Shown here: in pieces, positions 35,902 to 48,109 of the stretch
Layout of the letters: each line of letters begins with the position of its first letter
How positions within the stretch are numbered: the stretch's first letter is position 1
DNA from: Bisporella sp. PMI_857
Lineage: Eukaryota; Ascomycota; Leotiomycetes; Helotiales; Helotiaceae
NCBI GenBank assembly: GCA_021307315.1
Contig: JAJSPD010000012.1
Coordinates: 558,001 to 622,000, forward strand
DNA length: 64,000 nt
Direction of reading: 5' to 3'
Made by a program: the position numbers and the translations under genes
The notes under the pieces: model-generated
The model's input: the letters and a program-made list of their open reading frames with translations, nothing else
Database searches by the model: none
What the model was told of the DNA's origin: nothing

Positions 35902-36761
35902 GAACTGAGCCTGGCGTATGGGAATCAAGGTGGGGAATAGGATCGGAGTGGTACACGAGTAATGAGGAATGTGTATTGTATTATGGCTGGTGAATTCAAA
36001 TGCGATAGTTGATACCCTTGCTCTCTCAATACACTTTCAATCCATGTGACTACTTCAGGCAATCAAGATTAACAAGTAATATTGAGATAGAAATGCTGTA
36101 CACACAAAGAGAAGGATGAATCGACGTCGCCGTGTCTAATGTATCGGCTCTGAATGCCAGTAACAAACGCTGTGGACTGGACAAACACCACTGGGATCGA
36201 TATACCCTGGCTTGCTTCGTCGCCTCCTGAGAACAACGCCTGTACTCCCCATCCTGAGAATCATGAAGGGAAAGCATCTTCATCTCTTCTATCGGCGGTC
36301 GAGACACCTATTTAACGACGTCTAGCCCGTGTGGAGCGTTTAAGGCCGCCGTTATCATTATATTACTTAGATGGCGCACAACCTTGCGTCGAAAGGTATC
36401 CATACCAACATCGTGTCCCCTGCGAATATCTACTTCCTAGACGGGCTCTGGGCTCCAGTAAGAGAGGTGTTCCTGCGCCATTGAGGAATAGATGACTAAG
36501 TTAAAAGTTTTGAGAGAGGGCGGAGATGCTGACGCAAGGATTAGAATGTTTCTGGGAGGGTGGTGATGGTTGAGGAACTTGCGATGCGGTTTTATTTCTG
36601 GCGATAGAGGAGGGCGATCTGGATTAGTGGGACAAATCTGGTTGTTGATAACAGTTTATGCACCGTGGCGCAGTTCTAGCCATCTAGGTAGGTTTCCGAC
36701 CACTGATGTGGAGGTCATGTAAATCATACTCACAATTGGCATAATACCAACATCGTTTTTA
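35902..36761. other. Convergent intergenic region, no gene recognised
   Basis: 0.86 kb between the RhoGAP stop and the DUF3431 gene stop. A frame at 36050-36307 starts only from GTG and has no family resemblance. No tRNA fold could be supported. Confidence 0.45.
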
Positions 36762-37829
36762 TTATGTACTACGCAGTGCATCATCTACAGCTAAGTTGCT
36801 TCTCTTTTCTAGGGACACGCCTCTGCTTTCAGCCCTTTCTTTCATGCTAACCAAAAGAGTATCAAGTCTCTCGATTTGCGCAACTTCTCCTTCTGTTTGA
36901 CTTGACTTCGTAGCCAACCTTTTCCTCGTACCCGCCAAAAGATTCCACTCGTCAAGCTCCCCCTGACTTCTAAAACATAACCCCCATCCCTCACACAAGA
37001 CCTCGTACTCAACCGGACAATCCACTGCGCTCCCAAGAAACAGAAACTGCCACATGTGCTCCCACATCCTGCCCGTCAATTGATCAGACAAAGGAGTCTT
37101 AAGCAACCAATCCATCATCGCCGCATACCTCTCCCTCTCCACCGCTCTAATTGCTTCTCTCGAAACCGCAAACTGCGAACAACAGGGCTGGGCCAAGACC
37201 TCAGGCACAACGGTTCCCGGAAAGTTCTCCTGGAATGCAGCTCTCATATACGGCTCCTCAAACTTCTCACTACCCAAAGCCTCTGCATCGTGCAAAGCGG
37301 AAGAGAAGAATATGTTGCTCGTGCTGCCGTTCAAACCGTTTGTGGTATTTATCCAGTCCGGACACGCGTTCTTCCAGCTCGTTCTCAGATTTAGATACTT
37401 CCTCTCAAGCACGGTTGCGAGATTGAGATGGTTGAGTGCATTAAGCGTGCTGTGATTGAAAATAGGGTCGATATGCCACGCCAGGTCGTCGCCGTGCACG
37501 AAGATGGATATATCCGGAAGTGCATCGTAGAATTGGTGGATATAGGTAAGGTAGATAAGCGCTTCGCGACCTTTGGATGCTGGTGGGTGGTAGAGAGCGC
37601 TTGGGTCGTCGGCGATGTAGGGGATGAGGGTTAGATGTGGGATGGTGAGGTGCTTTGCCCACGAGTAGGGTTGAACCTTTGTCAGGGCGAGGACTAAGTT
37701 AACTCTTGGAGGCCGCAATAGGTAGGTTGAGGGATAGCGTTGGAGGATGAGGAGGACGATTGTGGTTAGCGCAAAGCATAGCAGGTATGCACGGAGCACT
37801 TGCCATCTTCTGATATATCGAAGAGCCAT
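36762..37829 (-). CDS. DUF3431 family membrane-anchored protein
   Basis: Single-exon gene of 355 residues. The start is the ATG at 37829, since the frame upstream begins with TTG. A basic leader (MALRYIRRW) precedes one hydrophobic anchor (LRAYLLCFALTTIVLLIL), giving a type II signal-anchor topology with a lumenal or external body. The body matches PF11913 (DUF3431): an early block LIPYIADDPSALYHPPASKGREALIYL (in part), then ISIFVHGDDLAWH, NLRTSWKNACPDWINT and QPCCSQFAVSREAIRA. The family has a glycosyltransferase-like look and is common in Pezizomycotina, but no activity is established. Several N-glycosylation sequons (NHST, NTTN, NGST) support a secretory location. Confidence 0.88.
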   Translation of the reverse strand: MALRYIRRWQVLRAYLLCFALTTIVLLILQRYPSTYLLRPPRVNLVLALTKVQPYSWAKHLTIPHLTLIPYIADDPSALYHPPASKGREALIYLTYIHQFYDALPDISIFVHGDDLAWHIDPIFNHSTLNALNHLNLATVLERKYLNLRTSWKNACPDWINTTNGLNGSTSNIFFSSALHDAEALGSEKFEEPYMRAAFQENFPGTVVPEVLAQPCCSQFAVSREAIRAVERERYAAMMDWLLKTPLSDQLTGRMWEHMWQFLFLGSAVDCPVEYEVLCEGWGLCFRSQGELDEWNLLAGTRKRLATKSSQTEGEVAQIERLDTLLVSMKERAESRGVSLEKRSNLAVDDALRST

Positions 37830-38410
37830 GCCAAAATTTTCACAAGCCAAAACTTCTAAGAATTGAGAGGATTTTGAAGAGAAGAAAACTGTCCGCTTGG
37901 CCTAGTCAAAGGATATTACAGGCATAATTAATAACTTACCAGATTCAGGCATTGCAAATAGCTCGGTCGTCTCCAAAACTGGTACGTACTTCGTTCCGAA
38001 GGAACCGCCACTAGATACAAACGAGCCAATGACCTTTCAGATCCCGAGATCTGCATTGGCATGCATGACATGTTGTTGATCAACTTTGATTGCAAAAGCT
38101 TGTTCATTCGTTGGGCTTGGCTATGTGTTCATATGGAACGCGGCTAAGACCTGGCTCGATGCTAATATTAGCCGGAGTCAGCTCCGTGGTCGGCTCATGG
38201 TTGGGAGACGATCTCTCCTATATTTCGTACTTAAAAGCTGCATTAGACTGGCGAGGTGGCTAACAGAACAATCAAAATTTCCTGCATTGTACGAGAGTAC
38301 AAGGGACAGAAGTAATGGGTCAACTCCAGGAGCGAGGTTACTGCTCACTCAGAAGTACCAAGCACGCAAGTTCCCATTTTCAGGTCTATGAAGCCCCCAA
38401 ATTCACGCCA
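37830..38410. other. Intergenic, no gene recognised
   Basis: Upstream region of the DUF3431 gene and 3' flank of the M16 peptidase. A plus-strand frame at 38086-38391 has no family support. Confidence 0.45.
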
Positions 38411-41400
38411 CTAATGCCCAGAATCCTCACTGCCGTCGTCGCTCTGTCCATCCATGTCCATATCCTCATCATCTTCTTCGTCATCGTTTTCTTCCTCATC
38501 GTCACCCTTAAGACCATAGTCTTCCTGGAAATTTGATAATTGTTGAGATTGAGTCTTGAAACCAAGATCCGAGAAGCCTTTCACAATGCCCTGGCAAATG
38601 TCAGCATACTATATCTTGCCACTCTTTTCATATTCTACATACCTCCTCCATAATAGGTGCACAGGTCACAACAACATTTGCCTTGCCTGGAATGAAAGCT
38701 TGTAGAAGAACGTTCTTCATGACATCCTGGATCTGATCTCTGCCAATCTCACGAACAGCCTTGAGTATTCTATTGTTATACTCGTTGTCCACTTCTCGAA
38801 CGACACTATTAACGAAATTGAATTGTCCTGCAGCCGCTATAGTGGTCTGCTCATCGGCGAAACTAACCACAATACCTGAGATCGCGCCTTCAAGGGCGTG
38901 TTCCTCGATTTCACGTTCTCCACTGATGAATTGCTCGATGACCTTTTTGGCAGCCATGAAAGCGCGATATGCATCGGGAGAACGATAAACCGAAAACTGG
39001 ACAAAGCCAGCATCTATGTCCCGTCTAAAATTCGCACCATAAGCTAGACCAGTACCACGAACAGCGGTCCAGAGTGGGCCTTCGACTGCTTCGAGGAATG
39101 AGATAGTGACCAGTAATGCTGGGAGAAGTGGATCCGTGTATGAGCTGGGGCCTCTGCTAGAAGCGAGAAGGAATGATGAGTCAATGGTAGTCATTGGGAC
39201 AACGACAGTGCCATACTGTCCAGGATTCCTTCCATGAATACTTTGACGCTCAATCGTCTTGACAATCGGTTGTAATGGCTTGGCCGTGTTCAGGTTAGAG
39301 ATAAGGGGTTCCCAGGCGGTGACAGGAGATGGCAAAGTTTTGATGTTAGCGATGACTAGTGCACGCATGTTATCGAATGTGAAAAGAGACTTTCGGAGAC
39401 CTTCAAAAGATTCAAGGACAGCTTTGGGGTCTTTGGCAAGGAGCTTCTTGAGGCGTTTGATATAGACAGCCTTTACAAGTGTCCCTCGAGCCTTGACGCT
39501 AGAATCATTATCGAGATGAATGGCCGAATTGACTGCCCAGAGCATAGAATTTCCATTGCGTTTCGCGTCAGGAATATCGGCCAATATTTTGGACATTCCT
39601 GCATTGAGGCGAGTCTCATCAAATATGCTGTCAAACATCAAGGTTTTGATCCATCTGACAGCGGCTTTATACTTATCAGATTCTACTTGAAACTGAATGA
39701 CTATGCCTTCTGCATCATCAATACGGCCACCGCCGCTTATTGAGTAACTAATTGTATCCTTTTCTAGTGCTGTTACAACCTTCTCAAACTCAACCCTTTC
39801 TCCGTCAAGGGTGGCTGGAGTGTTGAAAAAGTTATCAATAAAGACGGAGAGTAAAGGTCGGTGTTCTGTCTTAACTTGAGATGTACCCAGAAGTAATGTT
39901 ATGTGAACAAAATTCGTGGGAACGTGCTCAAATTGGATGAAAAGTGGAAGACCTGAATCGGACTTGTCTATGATTGCCTGAATATCGTTCGAAGAAGTTC
40001 CCAGTTTCTTGGCCAGGCCAGATCTTGCAGTTGTTGATTCAATAAAGTGAATAGACTCAACACCCGGTACAGGCCACTTCTGAAGAACAGAAGCAGGAAT
40101 TTCAGCATCGTTTTTGGCGATAGCTTGCTTCAGCTTCTCCGCCTTTTCTTTAAGTCCTTCAGGGCCAAGTTCGTCCTTCCTCGCAGCAATTCGGGCTTCT
40201 TCCTTTGCTTTTAAGCTCTTTGCGAGCTCCTTCGAAGGCTTTCCAAGAATGGATACGTGTGGGGCATCTGAGATCCATTTCTTCAGAAAGTCTCTCCATT
40301 GCAGCTCAGTCCAGGTCTCTAATTCATCGAACTCTTTCAGACTACTGATATCCCTCAGATCGGATCCATCGCGGGCTCCGAAAAGAAAATCATTTATGAC
40401 CGCGGTCGAATAATAGCTATCGGAGCTCTCTGCCTGAAACTTCAACTGCCGCTTTTCTCTCTTTAGACAATCTTTCAAGTAGACCATATCGAGCGGCTTA
40501 GACGCCACCTCTTTCAAAAGCTCAAAAAGGCGCTGCTCAACATAGGCTAGCTTTTCAGTTGCCACACCATTTGGTGAGAACCAGATCACGGAATTAGGAC
40601 GCGCATCCCACCAGTACGAGATACCGCTCGCCAGCTCCTCTGTTTCAACCATAACATTTTCCAGTACTGAGACAGAGGAGCCACAAAGATATGTCAAAAG
40701 AACGTTGAGGGCGCCTGTGAGCACAGGGTCGTTGCAACTAGGCCCAAACATGCCAACAAGCACATCGCCAGTAGATTCATCCTCTTCTGGAAACTCAGCT
40801 GTTTCGATCACCGACTCCTTGAGCGCTGGTGGCTGTGGTGATTGTATCCAAGGTCTGTAAAATGTCAATATTGTCTTAAAGATTATTAGAGCAATGCGTA
40901 CCTCTTGAATGGCGTGTCGATCCGAGGAATATCATCTAGAATTCCATCCTCAAACTCATCCAAAATGTCGAGTAGATTATTCTGATCGACCTCTCCAACA
41001 ATGACCAAGCAAAGATTTTTAGGTTGATACATCTCTCTATGGAACTCGCGTATACGTTGAGGTGTTAATACTCGCAACGCACCCATCAACCCACCAGTCT
41101 CATATCTGAAGCCAACCTCTTTTGGGTACAGGAGGTGCCTAGCTTTGATATCCATAATCTCAGCACCAGTATTCTCAATACCCTGCATTTCTGAGTAGAC
41201 TACACCTGCGTCATTACCCTCCCCATCAATGTGATGAACCTCGGTGTAGCATCCTTCGTCTGTGAGTGTGGGAACTATGATGTGTTCAAGGTAAACTGGT
41301 AGGATTTGGGCAAAACCCTCCCAACCAGCAGTATCCAAGGTATATGCAGTATGATCTGTTGCAGTCCATGCATTGGTGTTTGAATACGCTCTATTTGCGA

Positions 41401-41659
41401 GCTTATCTAGTAATCCTTTGTACTGATAACTCTTGGATCCCATGAAAACCAAGTGCTCAAGGGTATGTGGTGAGCCCGAATCATCAAATATTTCAGTTGC
41501 TAATGTAAAATAGCCACGCACTTTGGGTCCTTTCTGGTCCACTACTACACAGTGCATACCAGTTCGTTCCGAGACATATTGTGTTATTCTGGCCGGAGAA
41601 TAGTCCGTACCAAAGTCCTGAATAGTTCGGAAGTATGTTCTTCTCTTCTGGCTAGGCAT
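38411..41659 (-). CDS. M16 family zinc metallopeptidase (YOL098C/Sdd3-like)
   Basis: Three exons, complement(join(38411..38590, 38643..40854, 40902..41659)), give 1049 residues. The inverted zinc motif is present near the N-terminus as SPHTLEHLVFMGS (His65, Glu68, His69), followed by the distal acidic region (GVVYSEMQGIEN). The four-lobed M16 layout continues with PKNLCLVIVGEV, SKPLDMVYLKD and RGTGLAYGANF. Length and motif context fit the fungal YOL098C-type branch related to presequence protease and eupitrilysins. No mitochondrial leader is obvious after the ATG, so it is probably cytosolic. The last exon encodes a very acidic tail (KGDDEEENDDEEDDEDM) that is easily missed, because a stop lies just past the last donor. 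It degrades peptides in a closed chamber, a property of the family. Substrates here are unknown. Confidence 0.92.
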
Positions 41660-42984
41660 GATGAACGTCTGGAAGGATGATTTCAGAAAATAGAGGCTGT
41701 CTGGAAATAGTATATTGGGCCTGAGGGAAGTCAGCTTATCTTCTACCTGAAAGCAGAACAAAAGTTTGAAATAACATAGTAACAGTTTTCGTCAATGGTT
41801 TTGTCAAAAAGAAAGGGTAATCTGACTGGGGAGATTGCGCACTTGCAATTACTGTGACTAAATATAGTGATAGCATGATAACAGGGCGCGATGACTGATG
41901 ATCAGGATGTTGTTTCCTTTCTGCCATATTCTCTGTGCAATCACAAGGTTTGCGTCGAACTAGTAGCATAACTAGTGAGGGTAGCTACGCAGAGGCGGCT
42001 TCAACAACACTAAGAACAAAATCATAAAATTCAGCCATAAAATTGCCTCACAACTTTGTGGCTCCATCCTTATTAGAAAACTAGAGCCACTGAGCATCTA
42101 TAGCAGAGACATGGTCATCACGTGACCAATATTCTACTTTTGAGGACCCGAAATGACCTATCACTTCACCCTCAGATTTCCCATATCCATACCAATTGTA
42201 ATATGCGACTTGATGAAGCACAAGTGCTACGATGGGCAGGAAGGCTGCGAATAGTATCGGCCTTGAGGTAGGCAGGCATGTAGCCATCAACGCAGTATGT
42301 ACAGATAGCAAGAGCTTTCTATTAACTTTGAAGACTGTCGCAGGAATTCGACCACAGCAATTATATTTGAAGAGTTTGAAGAGTTGTGAAAGGAAGATGG
42401 CTGTTTCATACCGTGAAAATGATTTAATGTTTCTAACACAAGAAAAGGCTTTCAGCCTTAGGGATTGACGAATTGGGACAGCGAGTTGCCTGTGCACAAC
42501 AGGCAAGCGAGCCACGTAGTCGACAGAGCCACGGAACCTTGAATGATGTAAGGGCTGTTTGCTGATGACAGAGAGCTCACAATATCCTCATGAGCATCTG
42601 AATTTGCGAAAATAGGTCAAAGAAGGTCCAAATGAAATTCAGAATAAAGCCTTGTAGAACAATAGGATGTTCGACTATGGCTCATCCTTGATCGGAGGTA
42701 CAAAGCACGGGAGTTGGGGAATCTCTAGGAGAATGAGCTTGATTGGGTAAATAGACGCGCCTGACGCCGTAACCGAGCCTTGAAATAGCCGCGACCAGCA
42801 AGGCTGTATCGTCATACCACAACTTTGTCGCTAGAAGTTGATGCTGGCGAGAATGGTTCCCAAGTACGATGTAAGAGCTATCAATAATGTCGGACTCTGC
42901 TCCTTTGTTCTTCAATAGCTATATTAAAGCTGATGTATTATATTCAGTCTAATCGACACTGTTTATTCTTGATCACACATCAGC
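41660..42984. other. Divergent intergenic region, no convincing gene
   Basis: 1.3 kb between the M16 peptidase and the ZW10-type gene. The minus-strand frame at 42081-42515 begins with GTG. From its internal ATG it would encode a 68-residue peptide with one hydrophobic helix, too weak to call. Confidence 0.45.
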
Positions 42985-45900
42985 ATGTCCTCTGAAAAGG
43001 ATCCAGAACACATAGGCAAGGCTCTGGTTGGTTTTGCCTCGAATAATATCTTCCCGGATAGCGAACGACTTTCTGCTGCTCCAGTTGAAGAGCCTGTTAT
43101 TCTGGCAGCTTATGGAGCTCTTAATGATGCAAAAATAGCATTGCAGGTACGTTCATAACCCCTCTCAGAGGCAGATAATCGCATTCTAACAACGAAAGTC
43201 CGACATCCGTGAAGTAAGCCGCGACATTGCGCCCAATGTCCAGACATGGATAACGACTGCGAAGGCTCTTCAGGCAGATATCGAGACCTCAAGAGCATTG
43301 GCTAGTAAAATTGTGAAGCAAGCAGAAGAGGACAAAGATCATAATGATTCGGAATTACAAAAGGCGCATGTGGAATTCTTGGAGAAGGAGGTCCAGTTCA
43401 ACTCAGAAGTAAATGAAGCGTTGCTTTATATTAAGGAAGTTGAAGTATCTTTGAGGCACGCGGAAGAATTGGTATGTAATTTATGGCTAAGATCCTCCCT
43501 TGAGCACAAAGGCTACAATAACACATCTACCAATCTTATTTTGGGCGGTCCTGACCTAGTTTCCACTAGGCGCATCAGAAGAAATATCTAGAATCTCTCG
43601 AGGCACTATCTTCTTCTACAGCTGTGCTAGAAAGACTCAGCAAATCTGTCGCTACTAAGAGAGTGTATACTTTGTTAAAATTGAAGGGTGATGCTGCAAA
43701 AAGTACGTGGTTCGCACGATCTCCTTGTTTTATTTCTCTTGGAATAATTGACATTTATCATATGTCTTGTGGCGAACAAACAAAATCCATAGCGAGACCG
43801 AATTGATTTGAAAGATGATATTTGCTAGCAGCGATATTTTGTTAGAGAAACCCTGTTGGAAATTGATAGTTATTCATAAGTGGACTACACTGACCAAAAT
43901 AGAATCTATTCATGAGCAGTTCCTGTCTAGCTGGAATAGCTTAGTAAAAGTAGACCCTGCTGGTATTTTCACAATTGAACAAAGTGGTGATCACGACCGA
44001 TTGCACCTGGAAGAAGGAGGTATAAATTCAAGTAGCGCTGGATATATAGTTTCATTGCTGACTTGGAGCTCTGCTTAGTGGTTCTCTTGAAAGCCTTTGA
44101 TGAACTTGACCAAGCAGCAATCTCTCTCTGGAACCACCTTGACGATGCGATTGTGAAGCCTCGCACAGAAATTGGGAAGCGTTCACTTTGCTCACTCAAA
44201 ATCAATGAGAATAGCATCGTTATCAAACAAACTCCTCCGGATGGAACAATAGAAGTATGTAATCCAAAGTCCCCATTCTTCAACACCAATACGACTCATT
44301 TTGACTTGCAATTACTGATTGGTATACACAGTCTTTGCTGCAGGATCTCGAAAGTTTCACTGTGTTTCTCATAAATAAAATACCTGAGGAATTCGTTAAA
44401 GCTTTCGCTAAGATAATGATGCAGCCTCTCTCCGTTAGGATTCGAGAATTATGGCTTGATAGGGCAATCCCACCATCACTGGATGATGTAGGACAATATC
44501 AAAATTCGTTATCCCGAGTTCGTGAATTTGCGGAGAAGATTGACAAACACGATTGGCCCGGGACGGATAGCCTTTACGACTGGTGCAGAAATGCGCCTAG
44601 GAACTGGCTCCACAATCGAAGAGAAATCGAGGCTGCAAATATTCGGCAACAAGTAAGTGAGCTTCTCCTTCAAATCTTGAAAGTCATCTATTAGTTATGA
44701 CCCGGTTTCGCCCCCTCGTGTCTAGGTATGATTTCAAGATTCAAAAGTGCATGTCTAACCTTCCACTAGTTGGAACTAGGGCTTGGAGACACACACGAGG
44801 CAGAACATGTCGAGACTCACGAGATCTCAAAGGAAGCTTCTCAAGATATCGCTAGTGCCGGGGTTGTCGTGAGCGACGAGTGGGATGCTGCCTGGGATAG
44901 CGATGATAATGACGATCATGGTCAGGGTGCCAATGGTAATGGGCCAAGTGGAGCTTCTGATACTCTCCAGCAGCAAAGCCAGGGCTCAATTCCGCCAGGG
45001 CTGGGATCGCCTAAGGATCAGGATGAGGCGAACAATAATCATGATGACGATGCAGACGATGCATGGGGTTGGGGTGACGATCCCACCGAGTCTACTGATA
45101 TTGATGTGCAACCAGAGGATGCAAAAGCAGAATCACCAATTGCTCAAAATTCAAACCGCAATCGTGCTGTTACCATGAAAGAGATGTATCGGTAAGTCAA
45201 TCAATTATCTCCGATTCTAGGTGTATGAGCCAAAACCGATTGCTAATCCGCAATCTGTCTAGAATCTCCTCCATACCACAGCCTGTCTATGACTCGATCA
45301 CGAATATTTGTGAAGATGGTGCAAAATTAGCTAAGACTGATAACTCGCCAAGTAAGTGGTCTTGGTTCTCTATATTTCTTCGTGATTGGAAGGAGATTCA
45401 ACTTCGGGTTTTACATGAAACCCAGCCTTGTCATAAAATTGAAAACAGTTGCTTATTCGAAAACCGTTTAGTCGCGTCAGCAGCCTCAGGTCTCCTTACA
45501 CTTCCAACTCAGATCTTGACTATGTATCGGGCTCTCTCAAGACATCATTATTCTCAGGATGAGTCTGGCAACATGTACATCATGTCCTTCTTGTTCCTGC
45601 GGTCATATTAGTAACTAAAGCAGGCTCCTATATAACGACTGCACCTGGCTCTGCGACAAGTTATTGGAGTTTAAAACCCAATGGGAGACTAGAGAAGATA
45701 TCGCAATCCGTATGCGTGGTTCTCTGAAGCTAGACCCCGAGATTCAAAGGATTCAGAACTTTAGCAAGCGAGCCTACCGGGAAGAGTTGAACAGCCAACG
45801 AACAGCAATCTCTGACTTATTGGGAGGTTAGTTTTCTATTCAGTTTTGGAGCTTTAACGCTTAATTTGGCAGGTACCCAGAATTTTCTTCAGATAAACCG

Positions 45901-46487
45901 AGAGGAAGACCAGGAAATAGCGATAGACTCAGCTACTTCACATATTTGGTAAGTATATTCCTTATGCGTTTGGTTTGCGTTTATCACTACGTTGAATGGT
46001 AGTTCAGATACGTTTACTAATAATCAACAGCTCTACGGCCGCAAGATGGAAGCCGATATTGCCATATTCTGTATGGGCATCTGCCGTAGGTGCGCTTGCC
46101 AACAGTCTTGCTTCGAAGATAATACTCGACGTTCTTGACCTCTCAGCGTTAGACGCCGATGCGGCTGAGAGGACCGCAGTTCTGATATCCAAAGTAGAGA
46201 CACTGGATCACTTATTTATTCCTGCTGGTATTGATATCAAGACAGACTCGGATGCGGTAAGATATGCCGAGACTCCGAAGTTCGCAGACCAGTGGATGAA
46301 GATGAAGTTCCTAAGTCAGGTCCTACAGAGCAATCTAAAGGACATACGGATGCTTTGGTTTGAATCGGATCTTAGCCTATACTTTACTAAAGAGGAGGTG
46401 CTGGATTTAATAGAGCTGAGCTTTGTAGATAGCCCACAGTCGAAGCAGCTGAAGCGGGAGATCAGAGACAGTACAGTGAGTCAATGA
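42985..46487 (+). CDS. ZW10/Dsl1-type vesicle-tethering protein
   Basis: Twelve exons are needed: join(42985..43146, 43199..43471, 43570..43702, 43903..44019, 44079..44254, 44344..44652, 44770..45191, 45263..45351, 45472..45574, 45624..45826, 45873..45948, 46031..46487). They close in phase to 839 residues. The N-terminal half is coiled coil (VEFLEKEVQFNSEVNEAL). The middle matches ZW10 (FDELDQAAISLWNHLDDAI, then REFAEKIDKHDWPG, in part). Residues about 400-500 form a long acidic loop with two Trp motifs, EWDAAWDSDD and DDAWGWGDD. The C-terminal half has the ZW10 signature LLYNDCTWLCDKLLEFKTQW. In fungi the protein serves in the Dsl1 ER tether for COPI vesicles, and the acidic Trp loop resembles the coatomer-binding lasso of Dsl1. 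Animal ZW10 also acts at kinetochores. The exon 4 and exon 12 acceptors are the least certain. Confidence 0.87.
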
Positions 46488-46940
46488 TAGAGGACTGATC
46501 CAGAAGAGAATGGTGCAGTTTTGCTGATACTTGGCTGGTTTGGGGGGTGATTGCCAATAGCATGGCATGCTCCGGAGCAAATGAGATGAGCATAGCGACT
46601 GTATAATATGACTTGACGGTAGAATATAAATCTATTGCCAGTTACCCCATTCTACCATAATATTGCCATGCATTCCTTGCCCAGAAAATGGAGCTCAATG
46701 CGAAGCACCATTCTCAAACAACCTCAATCACAAAAGCATGACCTGAGCCAGTAAAGCCATTGATACGCACAAAAAGGAGGATCCTTTCTACATCCACTTA
46801 TAGTTTGCATTAGGGCTTTCTCACTGGCTTAGGTATTGTGGATGCTAACATTGAGACCTCAACCCAGCGAACCTTGAACAATGCCTGACACAAACCGCAA
46901 ATATCAAAGGACCCAAATGGAACTTAAGATGCTTTGCAAA
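46488..46940. other. Convergent intergenic region
   Basis: 3' flanks of the ZW10-type gene and the phosphatase gene. No gene is seen on either strand. Confidence 0.5.
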
Positions 46941-48109
46941 TTACCCTTTCAAGAGGTCTATCAATACAGCCTGTTCCTCCTCCGCGAAACCGATCTTGTT
47001 GCAATACTCCTTCGCTCCCCCATATTTCCCCTGCAAATGCACATGCATCTTCTCTATCCAGTCCCCTGGACACGCAGCAAAATCGTCCGTGAGACCAATC
47101 GATCTAATCTCCTCCAGCCTGCTCTCTCTTTCAGGGAGCAGTTCCCGTTCGCTCATGACATAATCGGCCGTCATGGCGGCGATGGGTACCTCGAGCAGGA
47201 AGAGCACCATGGCCACGACGAGGCCGGTGCGGTCTTTCCCCTGGGTGCAGTGGACCAGGATCCCGAAGTTGGAGGCGGAGCAGAATGCTCGTAGGGCCTG
47301 GATGATGCTGTTAGATGTGGTAGGGCTCTGGAAAGGGGGGAAAGGACCTCAGCTATTTCGGACCCGCAGGCGTCGATGGAGTCGTATCCTAATCCGATCA
47401 GCCCTCGAGGTTGCATGACGTTCTTCCCGAGGATGCTGATGGCTTCCATGCGGTATCCCAGGGCCATGAGTGTGATCAGTTTTCTGTAATGCTGTTAGAA
47501 TGATATGGGCGTATCTTGTGGGAATAGCCTACGCGATATTCCATGTTGATAGTTGCCATAGCAAACTACGTTCAAATCCTTTGCCGTTTACATTGACTTC
47601 TAGGTACTCCATTCCCGGAATCTTAACTGGCTCGGTCAGCGCGTCGTTGGATTGGATGATGGTTGGGATATTGAGGTCTGCGTCACGTTTTTTGGCTTGG
47701 TTCGCATGCTCGGTTCTGTATATTTTATGAGATATATGGCCAATGCCAGGGTTTAATGTTAACCTACACCGTCCGCAAATCCATGATAGTCTTGATCCCA
47801 TACTCTTCTTTTAAGCGTCTCCTGTCTGACATGGTCGCATCATCTGCAACGCTGATTGAATAGTGGTACACAGAACTAAGAATGATACCAGACTTACCAG
47901 GTCTGGCTGAGCGGAATATGCGCCCTTCAGCTACATGTCTAGAAGAAGTTAATCCGAACAGCTCCAACAGCCAAGATGTAATTTGTGGTATACTTTTTGC
48001 CTAGAAATGCATTGATTGTCTTGCCAACATCACGAAAATTCAAGATACTGTCGAATGGTCTGTCCTTCTCCGCTTCCAAACTTCTAGGCGCTGAATTAAG
48101 ACTAGCCAT
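46941..48109 (-). CDS. Protein tyrosine phosphatase (PF13350 / Y_phosphatase3 type)
   Basis: Six exons, complement(join(46941..47297, 47348..47483, 47533..47715, 47768..47843, 47898..47938, 47994..48109)), give 302 residues. The start FDSILNFRDVGKTINAFLG is the family's N-terminal block, followed by EGRIFRSARPGDDATMSDRRR and GIKTIMDLRT. The catalytic P-loop is VHCTQGKDRTG with Cys201 and Arg207 (CX5R). The downstream block LLEVPIAAMTADYVMSE is typical. Cytosolic phosphatases of this group act on phosphotyrosine, phosphoinositides or inositol phosphates. The last intron uses a weak donor (GTCCTT) but is forced by reading phase and conservation. The plus-strand frame over 46881-47294 is only the antisense of the P-loop exon. 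Confidence 0.88.

Noticed and set aside
36655..36730. tRNA-like stretch with a GTGGCGCAGTTC segment
   Set aside because: No matching B box or acceptor stem could be found at the right distance.
42081..42515. 144-codon minus-strand frame with a hydrophobic segment
   Set aside because: It starts at GTG. The ATG-led part is only 68 codons with one possible membrane helix and no known family.
46881..47294. 137-codon plus-strand frame
   Set aside because: It is antisense to the exon of the tyrosine phosphatase that carries the CX5R loop, which is clearly the real gene.
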